Positions 16,248 through 24,989 of a stretch of DNA of 36,594 nucleotides are shown here, piece after piece (position 1 is the stretch's first letter; each line of letters starts with the position of its first letter). The notes below the pieces were generated by a model, which was given only the letters and a program-made list of their open reading frames with translations, was not told the origin of the DNA and did no database searches. A program made the position numbers and the translations under genes. Origin of the DNA: Terrabacter tumescens (GTDB lineage: Bacteria; Actinomycetota; Actinomycetes; Actinomycetales; Dermatophilaceae); assembly GCF_014646815.1 (NCBI RefSeq), contig NZ_BMNZ01000005.1, forward strand, positions 143,777-180,370, written 5' to 3'.

Positions 16248-18291
16248 CTCGCTCGAACTCGCCGGGCTTGACCGTGACCATCGACTTGGTGTCTGCGTCG
16301 AACATCCGCACCCGCAGTCCCTGGCCAGTGACTTCGGCGTGTGAGTCGTGCGTGCGAGCGATGGGCGTCAGGACCTTGAGGCCAGTCGGGACCTCGTCGA
16401 CGAGCTGGCCCTCGATGCCTCGATCCGGCATCGTGCCTGTGGTGTGGTGCGCTGCCGAAGGCCGGACTTCCACCGTCTCAGGAACACCGCCACTCGACGG
16501 GTGCGCACCCCTCCCGGGGTAGGAGTGCGCCGCTGCGGCGCGTTCAGTGTCGGCTGGCGTCGAGCTTGGAAGCCCCCGCTGAAGCTCGCTGACCCGCCCA
16601 GCCACATGGCGTTCGTGGTCCGGCACGTCCGGCTGAGTCCACGTGACGCTGTCGAACCGCCTCCCAATCGACTCCGGAGGCAGGTTGACCCGACGGACGT
16701 ATCGAGAAGGGCCGGCGTCGTTCGGAAGACCCTGACCCTCCTCATGCGACGTGGTCCCGGCGTGCTTCCCACCGACGATTTTCTTCGCGGCATCCTCCTC
16801 GCCGTCCTCCACGGCCTTTCGCCCGACGAAGTACCCCGCCGTGGTGCGGCCGACCTTGCGCAGCAGGGAACGGTGCGAGGTCTGCCCGAGCATGCTCGTC
16901 AGCGACAGGAGCGGCATGAGCAGGACGAAGGCAGCGACGGAGACGACCAGGCACAGGATCAGGGACAGGACGCCCATCCCGACTCCGTTGGCCTGCTGAA
17001 TGATGGCTGCGATCGCCACACTGTGGATCGCGGAGCCGACCCCGAACGCGATGACGTTGACGACGGAGGCACCAGCGATGTTGCCGATTCGCCGGACGAT
17101 GCTGGCCATCGGAGCGATGACACCGAAGACGGCGGCGGCCGGGAAGAACATGACCAGCAACCGCAGCATGACCAGGCCGGCGAAGACGAAGATGTCAGCG
17201 ACGAGCCTGAAGACGGCCGTGAAGGTGACTCCAACGAAGGCCATGAAGCCCGCCCCGGCTCGCCCCTTCGCCTTGCCTTGGACTGCGGCATAGGCGAGTG
17301 GATCCTGGTCCTGGATCTCCTGGGTGGTGGCAACCCAGTCGTTGGCCTTCTGCTCCGTCTTCTTCTGGACCCCGTCGGGGACGGACCGCGCAGCGGCGAG
17401 CTCGGCTCGGCTGAATGTCGACTCCCGGAACAGAAGAGGGCCCCACTTCTTGGCCGCCGGACTGCCTGGATCGCCGAACTCCCCTCGCAACCACGACTGG
17501 TAGATGATGTCGTCGACGATGAGGGCACCTTGGGCGCGAGTGGCGTCTCCCGTGTTCGAGCCCGTGAGGTCCGCCGCACTTTGGTTGACCGATGCGACGG
17601 AACTGGTGACCGCCTGGTCGAAGAAGCCTGCGACGCGCGTCGGGTACTGGGATACCCCGGACAGAACGACGAGGACGAACAGCGCCCAAACCGCGCCGGA
17701 CATCAGGGCGGAGAGCCGGCCCTGCAACGAGTAGACGAGCAGCAGCACTGCCACGCCGAGCAGGGAGACCATGCCCCACGGCGACCAGATTGAGTCATGG
17801 AGGCGGTTGGTGACCGTGGCGATGACGTTGTCCAGTGGCTTCATGTACTGCTGTGGCTGCGAGACGCGATTGTGAATCCCATTGGTGGCAGAGCTGATCC
17901 AAACACCACCGCCCATCAGTGCGTTGCCGATGAAGGTGTCGACGGTCGCGTCCATCTCCCCCAGTCCGCCGACGCAACCGGTGTCGTAGGTGGTCCATCC
18001 GAGCCCGGCATACCCGTACTGGTCGTACAGGGTGGTGCTCCGGGGCCGCGCCCACGGGTCACCCTGCGAGGGGATGGGATCCGGCGCCGGATCGAAGAAC
18101 CCGGGCAGACCAGTGTCTGGCAACGACGCCGTCGGCGCGGACTTGCAGTCCCACGGTGCCGCTGGAAGGGCCGCCTGGGTGGCCAGCGAGGTCATGGGAG
18201 TAGCCGACGCCGGTGCGGAGAGGGTGACCAGTGCACCCATGCAGGCCAGTAGGGCGAGCAGCAGGCGCCGACGGCAAGTAGCGGCCGACAT
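16231..18291 (-). CDS. VirB6/TrbL-like polytopic transfer protein
   Basis: This 686-residue protein starts at ATG 18291 (MSAATCRRR), two bases after the VirB4 stop. A signal peptide ends near APASATPM. A soluble loop follows, then about seven to eight membrane helices between residues about 190 and 510, and a long hydrophilic tail of about 170 residues. The helix group (FVFAGLVMLRLLVMFFPAAA, then IAPMASIVRRIGNIAG) looks like VirB6/TrbL/ConG proteins that form the inner-membrane part of the channel. The long upstream extension of the open frame overlaps virB4 and is not used. The large cytoplasmic tail is typical of Gram-positive VirB6 members. Confidence 0.85.
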   Translation of the reverse strand: MSAATCRRRLLLALLACMGALVTLSAPASATPMTSLATQAALPAAPWDCKSAPTASLPDTGLPGFFDPAPDPIPSQGDPWARPRSTTLYDQYGYAGLGWTTYDTGCVGGLGEMDATVDTFIGNALMGGGVWISSATNGIHNRVSQPQQYMKPLDNVIATVTNRLHDSIWSPWGMVSLLGVAVLLLVYSLQGRLSALMSGAVWALFVLVVLSGVSQYPTRVAGFFDQAVTSSVASVNQSAADLTGSNTGDATRAQGALIVDDIIYQSWLRGEFGDPGSPAAKKWGPLLFRESTFSRAELAAARSVPDGVQKKTEQKANDWVATTQEIQDQDPLAYAAVQGKAKGRAGAGFMAFVGVTFTAVFRLVADIFVFAGLVMLRLLVMFFPAAAVFGVIAPMASIVRRIGNIAGASVVNVIAFGVGSAIHSVAIAAIIQQANGVGMGVLSLILCLVVSVAAFVLLMPLLSLTSMLGQTSHRSLLRKVGRTTAGYFVGRKAVEDGEEDAAKKIVGGKHAGTTSHEEGQGLPNDAGPSRYVRRVNLPPESIGRRFDSVTWTQPDVPDHERHVAGRVSELQRGLPSSTPADTERAAAAHSYPGRGAHPSSGGVPETVEVRPSAAHHTTGTMPDRGIEGQLVDEVPTGLKVLTPIARTHDSHAEVTGQGLRVRMFDADTKSMVTVKPGEFERGARGV

Positions 18292-18292
18292 C

Positions 18293-20914
18293 TCAGGCAC
18301 TCGCTCTCTTGGCATCGACTTCCGACTCGTCTGCCTCGGCGCCGGGGCTCCAATCGCCGGTTTCCAACGTGCCGCTGGCCCGCTCGATGCGGTTTCGAGC
18401 CTTGTCGGGTGCAGCGGTGGTGTTGAGAGCCTCGAGCAGGTGCGGGTGGGCCGAGAGGTCCATCCGGATGCGCTCGATGCCGCCGGAGCCATCGCTGAAG
18501 ACGAACTCTCGAGGTCCCCGCAGCCCGTCCCGGGAGGGGCGCGACAGGGTGCCGAAGATCTGCTCGTAGCCCAGGCCGTCGCGGATGTTGGGAAGAAAGC
18601 GCAACGCGTCCGTCTGCGCGTCTTCGCCGGTCAGGCGGCCGATGAACGCGGCGGAGCAAAGGTTGGCTAGGTCGAGCTTGAGCAGGTCGGCCGGGTTCTG
18701 GGAAGCCATGAGGACGCGGGTGTTGTGCTTGCGAGAGTCCCGGGCGGCGCGATCGATGAACCGTCGACCGCTCGAGAATGTCGACAGAGCCCACGCCTCG
18801 TCGATAAAGATTCCCTTGCGGGCATGGACGTCGCCGAAGTACATGCCGCGTTGAGTCAGCCACGCCGCGAGGTACATGACGCACATCGACAGGCGCTCGT
18901 CGAGATCCTCGCCGCCTGTGGTCGCCTCATCGGGCAGCGCCAGGCCGCGCAGCGAGTAGACCGTCAGGAGCGGATCCGCCTCGGTGTCGGCGGCGGGACG
19001 CCCTGCGGGGAAGATCAACCGGCCGTGGCTGGTCTTGGCAGCCTCTCGCAGGAAGTCGGCCATGTAGCCGGCGTGTCGGGCTAGTTCCGGATCGCCAGTG
19101 TGTTCCCCGCTCGGCCCCCGATCGAGTTGAGCCAAGGCCGTGACGACCTGGTCGCACGAGGACCAGGCGTTCGCGGGTACCGAGCCAACCGCTCGCATCA
19201 GTGCGACTTCGGAGAGCACATGTTCTTGGAGTTGCTTCGGAAGCATGGCGCGCAAGACGCTGCTCGTGAGGAGCCGTCGGGTGTCCTTGGCCTGTTCCAT
19301 CGCGGCCCGCCAGCCGGCCTCGTCCGGGTAGTGACGACGATCGGGCTCCGCGATGACACGGTAGGTCGAGAGAGAGCCCGAAGCCGCGTCGAGCAGGTCG
19401 ACCGCTCGTGAGTACGGTGCCAGCTCGGGCAGCCGAGTGAGGGCGGTCAGCCTCCCGGACGGGTCGAGCACTGTCCACGGAACGCCCTGGATGACCGTGC
19501 GGTAGATGATGTTGCCGCCGGCCGTGGACTTTCCGCCCCCGAGCCCTGCACACAGGACCGCCAACCCGGACTCCTCGCCGCGTTCGGTGGCCAGCCAGGG
19601 CTCCCACGTCACCACTCGCGCCGATGTTCCGGACGTCTGGCCGAGATGGATCCCGACGCGGTCGCCGACAGTGGCCGTGGCCGCGGGCACCGCCGCAGCA
19701 AGTGTCGTGACCGGCATACGGCGCCGGTACGCAGTCGAGCCGAGACGTTCCCCGGGGATGAACTCACGAGCGACGGAGTACTGGTCCTGTGGGCGGGCGA
19801 TCGTCACCTGTGGCGCGTAGAGCTTGCGAACGAGGCTCGCGCGATCGATCGCCTCATCCTCCGTGGCGCCTGAGACGGCGATCCGATACCACCCGGTCGT
19901 GCGGGTCGAGAGCCCGGAGAGGCCCATGGAGATCTCGTCCTCGACCGCGAGGGCACGGGACGCCTGTCGTTCCAGGGCTCCGGGAGCAGGCTCGTGGTGC
20001 TCGAGCTCGTAGTGGTTCGCCTGAGCTCGGATCTTCTGGATGTTGCGGCGCATCGCAGCACCCACCTTGGCGGCGTCCTCGACCTGGACGCGTCCAGACC
20101 ACTCCACCGGAAAGGGGAGCTCGTCCGTGCGCTGCATCCACGGGATGCCTGGCGGGATCTCGAGGTCGGTCATGCGTCCGACGGAGAGCACGCATACGTG
20201 TCGTTCGATCCGCCGGTCGTCGTGTTCTCCGACGACACGCAGGGTTCGTCCGTACGGCGTGGCGAACCAGTTCACCCGATCCGTGAACTCGCCAAGGTCA
20301 TCCACGTCCCACCTCGGCTCGTCGACGCCTCCGAGCGTGAGGGGGGCTGGTAGCCCGAGAGAGCAGGATCGGTGCAACAGCCACTCCAGCTCCCGAGGGG
20401 TCGCGGGAGCCGCCTCGATACCCGGTGAGCACATCAGCTCGTCAGTGGCGCGAACCTGCTTCTCGAGGGCGGTGACTTCCCGGTGCGCCGCGACACCGCC
20501 CAGGACATCGCTCACGCTGTCCCCGATAGAGCCGAGCGCCTTGAACAGCGGGCTGCGGTTTGGGATCTCGACGCCGAGATAGACCTCCTTGTCCGCCATG
20601 GACAGCGACGCGAGGCGCTTCTGATCGGTCGTCAGATGGTTGCCCCACCCCGGGAGCGGGGCCGGCGCGTTCGCATCGTGATCGCGCGCCCACTTGGCCA
20701 CCGGATACGGGCGCGTGGTCACACGGAGGTGAATCTCACGCTTCGTGAGCTGCGACAACACATCGGCGCCGTCGATGATCAGCTGCTCCCGAACCCTGTC
20801 GGGGCGGAAAGACCAGCCCTGCGGGTCGAGTAGGTACCAGGCCATGACCTTCTGAGCGGTCACCGTGCAGTGCCCGGAGATGCGCCGCAGCGCCAGGCCA
20901 CGCTTGCCAGTCAT
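18293..20914 (-). CDS. VirB4-type conjugation ATPase
   Basis: This 873-residue ATPase would power assembly of the transfer channel. The C-terminal motor has Walker A GLGGGKST (Lys462), Walker B GIFIDEAWAL (Asp705-Glu706) and MASQNPADLL, which is the VirB4/TraC sensor region. The N-terminal half (residues 1-400) is the VirB4 N-domain that docks to VirB3/PrgI-type partners. It starts at ATG 20914, overlapping the PrgI-like stop, and is followed immediately by the VirB6-like gene. It looks complete. It marks this operon as type IV secretion-like, not typical of AICEs that use a lone FtsK-type pump. Confidence 0.92.
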   Translation of the reverse strand: MTGKRGLALRRISGHCTVTAQKVMAWYLLDPQGWSFRPDRVREQLIIDGADVLSQLTKREIHLRVTTRPYPVAKWARDHDANAPAPLPGWGNHLTTDQKRLASLSMADKEVYLGVEIPNRSPLFKALGSIGDSVSDVLGGVAAHREVTALEKQVRATDELMCSPGIEAAPATPRELEWLLHRSCSLGLPAPLTLGGVDEPRWDVDDLGEFTDRVNWFATPYGRTLRVVGEHDDRRIERHVCVLSVGRMTDLEIPPGIPWMQRTDELPFPVEWSGRVQVEDAAKVGAAMRRNIQKIRAQANHYELEHHEPAPGALERQASRALAVEDEISMGLSGLSTRTTGWYRIAVSGATEDEAIDRASLVRKLYAPQVTIARPQDQYSVAREFIPGERLGSTAYRRRMPVTTLAAAVPAATATVGDRVGIHLGQTSGTSARVVTWEPWLATERGEESGLAVLCAGLGGGKSTAGGNIIYRTVIQGVPWTVLDPSGRLTALTRLPELAPYSRAVDLLDAASGSLSTYRVIAEPDRRHYPDEAGWRAAMEQAKDTRRLLTSSVLRAMLPKQLQEHVLSEVALMRAVGSVPANAWSSCDQVVTALAQLDRGPSGEHTGDPELARHAGYMADFLREAAKTSHGRLIFPAGRPAADTEADPLLTVYSLRGLALPDEATTGGEDLDERLSMCVMYLAAWLTQRGMYFGDVHARKGIFIDEAWALSTFSSGRRFIDRAARDSRKHNTRVLMASQNPADLLKLDLANLCSAAFIGRLTGEDAQTDALRFLPNIRDGLGYEQIFGTLSRPSRDGLRGPREFVFSDGSGGIERIRMDLSAHPHLLEALNTTAAPDKARNRIERASGTLETGDWSPGAEADESEVDAKRASA

Positions 20915-21354
20915 GAGCTCGTCCCCTCGACGGCAGCGTCCCCTAGGACGGCGGCCTGCCCAGCACGGTGCCGGGCCTTTGCTTGAGCCCGGCTCGGGCG
21001 CGAGGGGACGGCACGCACTCGAGCCGGGCGGACTGTGTGCACCGTGACCTTCTGGTCGTCTCGCGGTGCAGCCACCTCATGGGCGAACGCCGCCAGCACG
21101 GCACCCAGAGGCCGGTCGGGATTCACCACGGAAAGGATGAGACGCGTCAGCGCGACCGTCCCAAGCAGGCTGTACGCCAGGGAGAAGAAGCCGAGCCCAA
21201 TGCCGAGACGCCGCTCAACGATCTGCAGCAGCACGAAAACGATCGAGCCGACCATGTATGCGCTGTAGCGGGCTCGGAATGGCAACGTGCGGTTGGGCGG
21301 CCCAAGCCAGACCGAGTTGACGTTGTAGATCTCGTCGTCGACAGGTAGTCGCAT
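20911..21354 (-). CDS. PrgI/VirB3-like small membrane protein
   Basis: This 147-residue protein starts at ATG 21354 (MRLPVDDEIYNVNSVWLGPP). It has two closely spaced membrane helices (about residues 27-70) and a basic Arg/Ala-rich C-terminus. The N-terminal VWLGPPNRTLPFRAR segment leading straight into the helix pair is like PrgI/TcpE/VirB3-type proteins that partner VirB4. It lies between the pilin-like gene and virB4 and overlaps virB4 by four bases. Confidence 0.72.
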   Translation of the reverse strand: MRLPVDDEIYNVNSVWLGPPNRTLPFRARYSAYMVGSIVFVLLQIVERRLGIGLGFFSLAYSLLGTVALTRLILSVVNPDRPLGAVLAAFAHEVAAPRDDQKVTVHTVRPARVRAVPSRPSRAQAKARHRAGQAAVLGDAAVEGTSS

Positions 21355-21361
21355 GATCAGC

Positions 21362-21613
21362 TCAGCCCGTGATGAGCGAGGCCATCCACGACCCCACGCT
21401 GTCTGCCTTGCCACTCGTGGCGAGGCCCAGGACGGCCAGGGCGATGACAACGCCGGCGACCACACGCATAGCCTTGGCGTTGTCCCCGCGCTGCGCCAGG
21501 ACGAACAGCATCGTCGCGACCAAGAGGAGCAGCAGCGGAATGATGTTGGACTTGATCCAGCCTTGGAGGCCGGTGGTGCCGGCGGCGGTGGCCAGCGTCG
21601 CGATGGTGCTCAT
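21362..21613 (-). CDS. Pilin-like (VirB2/TrbC-type) small membrane protein
   Basis: This 83-residue protein starts at ATG 21613 after GGAAGGGG. It has two hydrophobic helices (IIPLLLLLVATMLFVLAQ and VVAGVVIALAVLGLA) joined by a short charged loop, with a small C-terminal cap. Size, topology and place as first gene of the VirB operon fit a VirB2/TrbC-type pilin or TcpD-like channel peptide. No cleavage site is obvious. Confidence 0.68.
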   Translation of the reverse strand: MSTIATLATAAGTTGLQGWIKSNIIPLLLLLVATMLFVLAQRGDNAKAMRVVAGVVIALAVLGLATSGKADSVGSWMASLITG

Positions 21614-22273
21614 GGTGTGTCCCCTTCCGGATGGAATCGGGCAGATCGCCCACTCCAGAGCACCGTGACACCTGCGATCGGGAAGAAGAAACACGCCGAG
21701 GGAGACGAAGTCTTGAAGCGCCTCACGACGTTGTTCACCTGACGTCTGCCGCATGTCTATGCCGAGGGCCGGGTCTCAGCTAGGCGACGCGTGGGTGCCA
21801 GCCACGTTTCAGGCGCCGAGGACGAGGGAGGGAGAGCGCCCAGCTTGGCTCGGTCCCGCGCCCTCACCACTGCCCACCTCAGGAGCTGGGCCGGGATTGA
21901 AGACCCGCAGGGTCGAGACGCGTACGGCGCCTCGCGCGAAACAGTGAGTGGTCATCCTCGTTGTTTCACTGCGCAACCCCCTCGTGGTCGCCGCTAGGCT
22001 GCTCGGCGACCTTCGTCGTGCCGCCTCGTCACGACTGTCGGAGGGATGACGTAGGGTCAGCGGCGCGACCCGATCGCAGGGATGCTGGCCAGGCGCCCCA
22101 CGCCAAGATCACGGCCAGCACAGTCCCCCGTTCACCAGCCATGGTGGGCGGGGGCTCCGCTTCGCCAGCGCGCTGAAGAGCCAAAGAGCAGAAGAGCAGA
22201 TCACGTGGCACTCTGGCCCTGGTCACTGGCCGTGCCCCTGGGCGCCCGCTGTGCACCTCACTTCGATGTGGCG
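21614..22273. other. Intergenic region upstream of the transfer operon, no gene seen
   Basis: I see no convincing gene in these 660 bases. The right part lies downstream of the minus-strand HTH gene, so the promoter of the transfer operon must lie in the left part. Small inverted repeats occur: GACCC-GCA-GGGTC at about 21903, CAGTGA/TCACTG at about 21942-21971, and GCTGGCC/GGCCAGC around 22084-22119. An origin of transfer could be here by position, but none of these repeats is strong enough to name. Confidence 0.5.
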
Positions 22274-22561
22274 TCAGGTATTGATGGGCGGTGCTCCCCG
22301 GTCTCGCAACGGCATGTCCAGGTCCCGCAGGGCGCGTCGGATTGCGGTCTGGGTTCGGTCGGTCTCGGCCGCCAGGACCCGCAACGACTTCCCTTCGAGG
22401 TAACCCTTCCCGACGTATTCGAGGAGCCTCTTGCGTTGCTCGGGTGTCTGCCGGTTCGTGGCTGTCCCCAGGAACTGCGGCAGCGGCTCGGGCACCGGCC
22501 GCGATGGATAGGGCATGGGCCAAGTCTCGGGCACCGGCGATCGATCCTCCCTCACGCGCAT
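22274..22561 (-). CDS. Small helix-turn-helix DNA-binding protein
   Basis: This short protein has a Pro-rich N-terminus and a helix-turn-helix in its second half: RKRLLEYVGKGYLEGKSLRV, then LAAETDRTQTAIRRAL and a basic tail DMPLRDRG. It resembles the resolvase-type HTH proteins common in actinobacterial genomes. The ATG at 22561 gives 95 residues. GTG or ATG starts further in (for example ATG 22516) are possible because no start has a clear ribosome site. It is divergent from the small gene at 22633 and lies upstream of the transfer operon, so a role as transfer regulator is plausible. Confidence 0.7.
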   Translation of the reverse strand: MRVREDRSPVPETWPMPYPSRPVPEPLPQFLGTATNRQTPEQRKRLLEYVGKGYLEGKSLRVLAAETDRTQTAIRRALRDLDMPLRDRGAPPINT

Positions 22562-22620
22562 ACTGCGCAATCCCCAGATGTCTGACGGGCGTCCACGACG
22601 ATGGCCGAGCTCGCTCGTCC

Positions 22621-22626
22621 TAGGCT
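22621..22626 (+). promoter_or_regulatory. -10 hexamer of a leaderless promoter
   Basis: TAGGCT lies six bases before ATG 22633, and no ribosome-binding site is visible. The spacing fits transcription starting at or next to the start codon, which is common in Actinobacteria. The same hexamer and spacing precede the Lsr2 gene. Confidence 0.55.
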
Positions 22627-22632
22627 CGTGAC

Positions 22633-22935
22633 ATGAGCAAGTCGGGCAAGACTCCGCGGATGAGACGCGCAGCGAGGGAGCACGCCGCGAGTCTCGGACC
22701 AATCCTGAATGTGAAGCCCTCGCGCGGATACCGTGCGGCAGACGACTCCCCTCGGGCGGGGGCCCATCAGGCCTACGTCACCCCGACAGGATCCGTCTTC
22801 CACCCGGTGTGGTGCCGCACCGTTGGAGAACGGTGGGACATGAATCCGAACTCCATCCACGTTGTCGACCGCTCAACCGTCGGGCGACGCACCGTGTGCC
22901 GCACCTGCGATACCGACGGACCGATCGCGGACTGA
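22633..22935 (+). CDS. Small protein of unknown function with C-terminal CxxC
   Basis: This 100-residue hypothetical protein has a basic N-terminus (KTPRMRRAAREHAASLG), a central YVTPTGSVFHPVWC segment and a terminal CRTCD. Three Cys and one His (HPVWC; CRTC) could bind zinc. A -10-like TAGGCT six bases before the ATG supports the start and a leaderless message. I do not recognise the family. Confidence 0.6.
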   Translation: MSKSGKTPRMRRAAREHAASLGPILNVKPSRGYRAADDSPRAGAHQAYVTPTGSVFHPVWCRTVGERWDMNPNSIHVVDRSTVGRRTVCRTCDTDGPIAD

Positions 22936-23259
22936 GGCCTCCCTGCTCGGATACTCGACGTGCCGGGCTCGTGACCTCCCCCGGGTGCAGAGAACCGTGT
23001 GGGTGCGTCCCGTCATCTATGCCAACTCTCGAATAGAGCGCGCTGCCCTACTCGCGCAGCGCAGAACGCAAGGAGGCACGTGCGCTGCGCAGGGTCTGGC
23101 GCGTTCAAACCGGTGCAACGAATCGGGCAGCACCCGAGTACTGGCCGACCGGGGCAAGGCACCCGAGAGGGGTTGGCATCCCGTGTCACAAATGCCGAGG
23201 CCGGACATGAAGGATCCCCTGCCACACCCTGCAGCGACGCATGTTCTCGACCCCGATAC
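22936..23259. other. Intergenic stretch between convergent genes
   Basis: No credible gene is seen. A 7-bp hairpin GCGCTGC/GCAGCGC (23040-23046 and 23056-23062) may end transcription of the small gene to its left. It lies downstream of both flanking genes. Confidence 0.45.
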
Positions 23260-23583
23260 CTACTGCGCCGCGTCGTATTGCCGCTGAACTGCCTTTGGGA
23301 TTCGGCCACGTGCAGGAATCTCGAGGCCCTCCTTCGCCGCCCACGCACGGATGAGCGCATTTCTCGAGTCCCCCACTGCCTTGATGTTGCGCCGGGCACC
23401 CGTCCGGTTCCCAATCTGCCGAGCTTTGCCTGCCCACGCCGCGACGGTTACGCGCAGCGCCTCCGCATTCTTGCTGCTGAGGTCGATCTCGTAGGTAGTG
23501 CCGTCTAGAGCGAAGGTCAAAGTCTCCGCCGCTTCGGTGCCATCCACGTCGTCAACAAGGGTGGTGATCAACTTTGTTGCCAT
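23260..23583 (-). CDS. lsr2: Lsr2-family nucleoid-associated protein
   Basis: This 107-residue protein has the Lsr2 layout. The N-terminal oligomerisation domain starts MATKLITTLVDDVDGTEA and includes TLTFALDGTTYEIDLSSKNA. The C-terminal DNA-binding domain ends IPARGRIPKAVQRQYDAA with the RGR AT-hook-like loop. Lsr2 bridges DNA and silences AT-rich foreign genes. A copy on a mobile island may mute the island's own cargo after transfer or interfere with host Lsr2. TAGGCT six bases upstream of ATG 23583 suggests a leaderless message. Confidence 0.93.
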   Translation of the reverse strand: MATKLITTLVDDVDGTEAAETLTFALDGTTYEIDLSSKNAEALRVTVAAWAGKARQIGNRTGARRNIKAVGDSRNALIRAWAAKEGLEIPARGRIPKAVQRQYDAAQ

Positions 23584-23589
23584 GCCGAT

Positions 23590-23595
23590 AGCCTA
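23590..23595 (-). promoter_or_regulatory. -10 hexamer of the Lsr2 gene, leaderless
   Basis: On the minus strand TAGGCT ends six bases before ATG 23583, with no ribosome site between. Hexamer and spacing are identical to those before the gene at 22633. Confidence 0.55.
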
Positions 23596-23772
23596 AACGG
23601 TCCACAGTGCGCCGTACCTCGCGATGGGGACGCCGCTGCCCAAGAGCCCGCCATGCCGCGACGTGATTCTCCGCTTCCCGATGTGGCAATTGACGAAGCG
23701 TGCGGCAACGGCCGCGCGTCATCTGCTCTCATGCGCTCACGCATGGACCCAGGGCCGGTGGGTCGCGACCGC

Positions 23773-24600
23773 TCAGTTCGCGGCGTGGACGTGTTCGTCG
23801 GCGGCTTCCTCGACCCTATCCGCGTCGACTGTTGGGACCTCTGCGCGTCGGTGTCCTGGCTTGGTGAGTTCCAGGCTCGCCAGGTGCCCCTGCAGCTTCT
23901 TGCACATGGGGAGAAAGGTGGCCAACGTCAGGCCGCCGGAGAACAGGGCCCCCAGGAGAGGGATGAACTTCGCAACTCCGCTGGCGAAGACCTTCTTGGT
24001 CATCGCAACACCAAGAAGGCCCGCAACCTTCTTCACGATGGGGTAGATCGCGCCCTTGGTGAGCGCCTGCTGCGGCAACTTCTTAACGACCTGGGCCGCG
24101 ATCATTGCGGACACCTTGGCCACCCCACCCTGAGCGAGTTGCACTCCGAGCATGACCCCAACGAAAAGCGTGAGGATCCCCTCGGTGGCCTCATCCATCT
24201 CATCGCCACCATCGGCAAAGAGATCGGGCCAGCTGTAGATGTAGGCGAGCTTCTGGGCAATACGCAGCATGTGGCCCATGTACTGGGCCATGTCGGCGGG
24301 CACAGTCCCGATCAGTGCAATGCCCCCCGGCAAGCCCGCCAGCGTGGACGCTCCGGTTGCCTTGCTCGTCTCGTAGGCGATTGACGTGTCTGCAACTTCT
24401 TTGATGATCTCGAGCGGGATACCCGCGGCCGCCGGACTCTCGGCAATCGCCTGAGCGATCTGCTCCTCAGTGCAGTGTCGCTTCAGCGCAACGCGGAGAT
24501 AGGAGGCTCGGTTGATCCGCACGCCAGGGAGTTTGGCAGCGGCGTCCAACACCTGAGTGAACTTCGAGCCGGCGCTGTCCAGTTCTTGCCTCTTGACCAT
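23773..24600 (-). CDS. EcsC-like helical protein
   Basis: This 275-residue protein starts at ATG 24600 (MVKRQELDSAG). The central part (GASTLAGLPGGIALIGTVPAD, then MAQYMGHMLRIAQKLAYIYSW) resembles the EcsC family: a Gly-rich hydrophobic stretch, a PAD motif and a helix running into a Tyr-Gly/Tyr-Ser turn. Several further hydrophobic helices (residues about 165-255) suggest membrane association. EcsC-like proteins have no established activity. TAAGAT seven bases before the ATG and the absence of a ribosome site suggest leaderless expression. It lies divergent to the defence operon, with about 390 bases between, and could be part of its regulation or an unrelated passenger. Confidence 0.62.
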   Translation of the reverse strand: MVKRQELDSAGSKFTQVLDAAAKLPGVRINRASYLRVALKRHCTEEQIAQAIAESPAAAGIPLEIIKEVADTSIAYETSKATGASTLAGLPGGIALIGTVPADMAQYMGHMLRIAQKLAYIYSWPDLFADGGDEMDEATEGILTLFVGVMLGVQLAQGGVAKVSAMIAAQVVKKLPQQALTKGAIYPIVKKVAGLLGVAMTKKVFASGVAKFIPLLGALFSGGLTLATFLPMCKKLQGHLASLELTKPGHRRAEVPTVDADRVEEAADEHVHAAN

Positions 24601-24607
24601 GGGGAGG

Positions 24608-24613
24608 ATCTTA
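24608..24613 (-). promoter_or_regulatory. -10 hexamer of the EcsC-like gene, leaderless
   Basis: TAAGAT on the minus strand lies seven bases before ATG 24600. The intervening CCTCCCC is not a ribosome site. The position fits leaderless transcription. Confidence 0.5.
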
Positions 24614-24989
24614 AGCGCGCCCCCGGCCTGCAATGCCGTTTCGCGAGGCGCCAGCCCCAAACGTGTCACTGGCTCCTGACCCCAAGACACTCTGGGACAC
24701 TTCAAGTCGCCCTGCATTCAGCAAGCGGACTCTGCGCAGTCCAGCCCACCTACCCACGCTCCTCTTGCGAAGAAGCGCGGTGGCCCGGTCCGTGTCCGCC
24801 CATGGAGCACCCCTGCAACCGCGCCGCTCTGATACTCGCGCCTTCCGCCCCGTGTCCGGGCGCACCAACGGGTGCAGCAGTCCCCGCCTCACCGGCGGAC
24901 GGTCCGTTGAGGCGTGGGCCAAGCAGCATAGGAGCAAGGCCGGGCGAAACCGGCAAAAACCGGGCCCGCATGGGGCTAACCTTCGACGC
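24614..24989. other. Divergent intergenic region carrying the defence-operon promoter
   Basis: No gene is seen in this divergent spacer, which is G+C-rich with no long inverted repeat. It should hold the promoter of the plus-strand defence operon. The best -10 candidate is TAACCT at 24977-24982. No good -35 is evident. Confidence 0.5.
24977..24982 (+). promoter_or_regulatory. -10 hexamer of the defence operon, leaderless
   Basis: TAACCT lies seven bases before the GTG start at 24990, with no ribosome site between. It supports this GTG as start of the HTH gene and suggests the whole six-gene operon is transcribed from here. Confidence 0.5.

Noticed and set aside
16348-17793. Long plus-strand open frame (481 codons) opposite the VirB6-like gene
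   Set aside because: It is the antisense shadow of a high-G+C gene. The minus strand has a signal peptide, membrane helices and operon fit, while this frame has only charged low-complexity sequence.
21614-22273. Origin of transfer
   Set aside because: Position is suitable, but the inverted repeats are short and no known nick motif is recognisable, so I did not call it.
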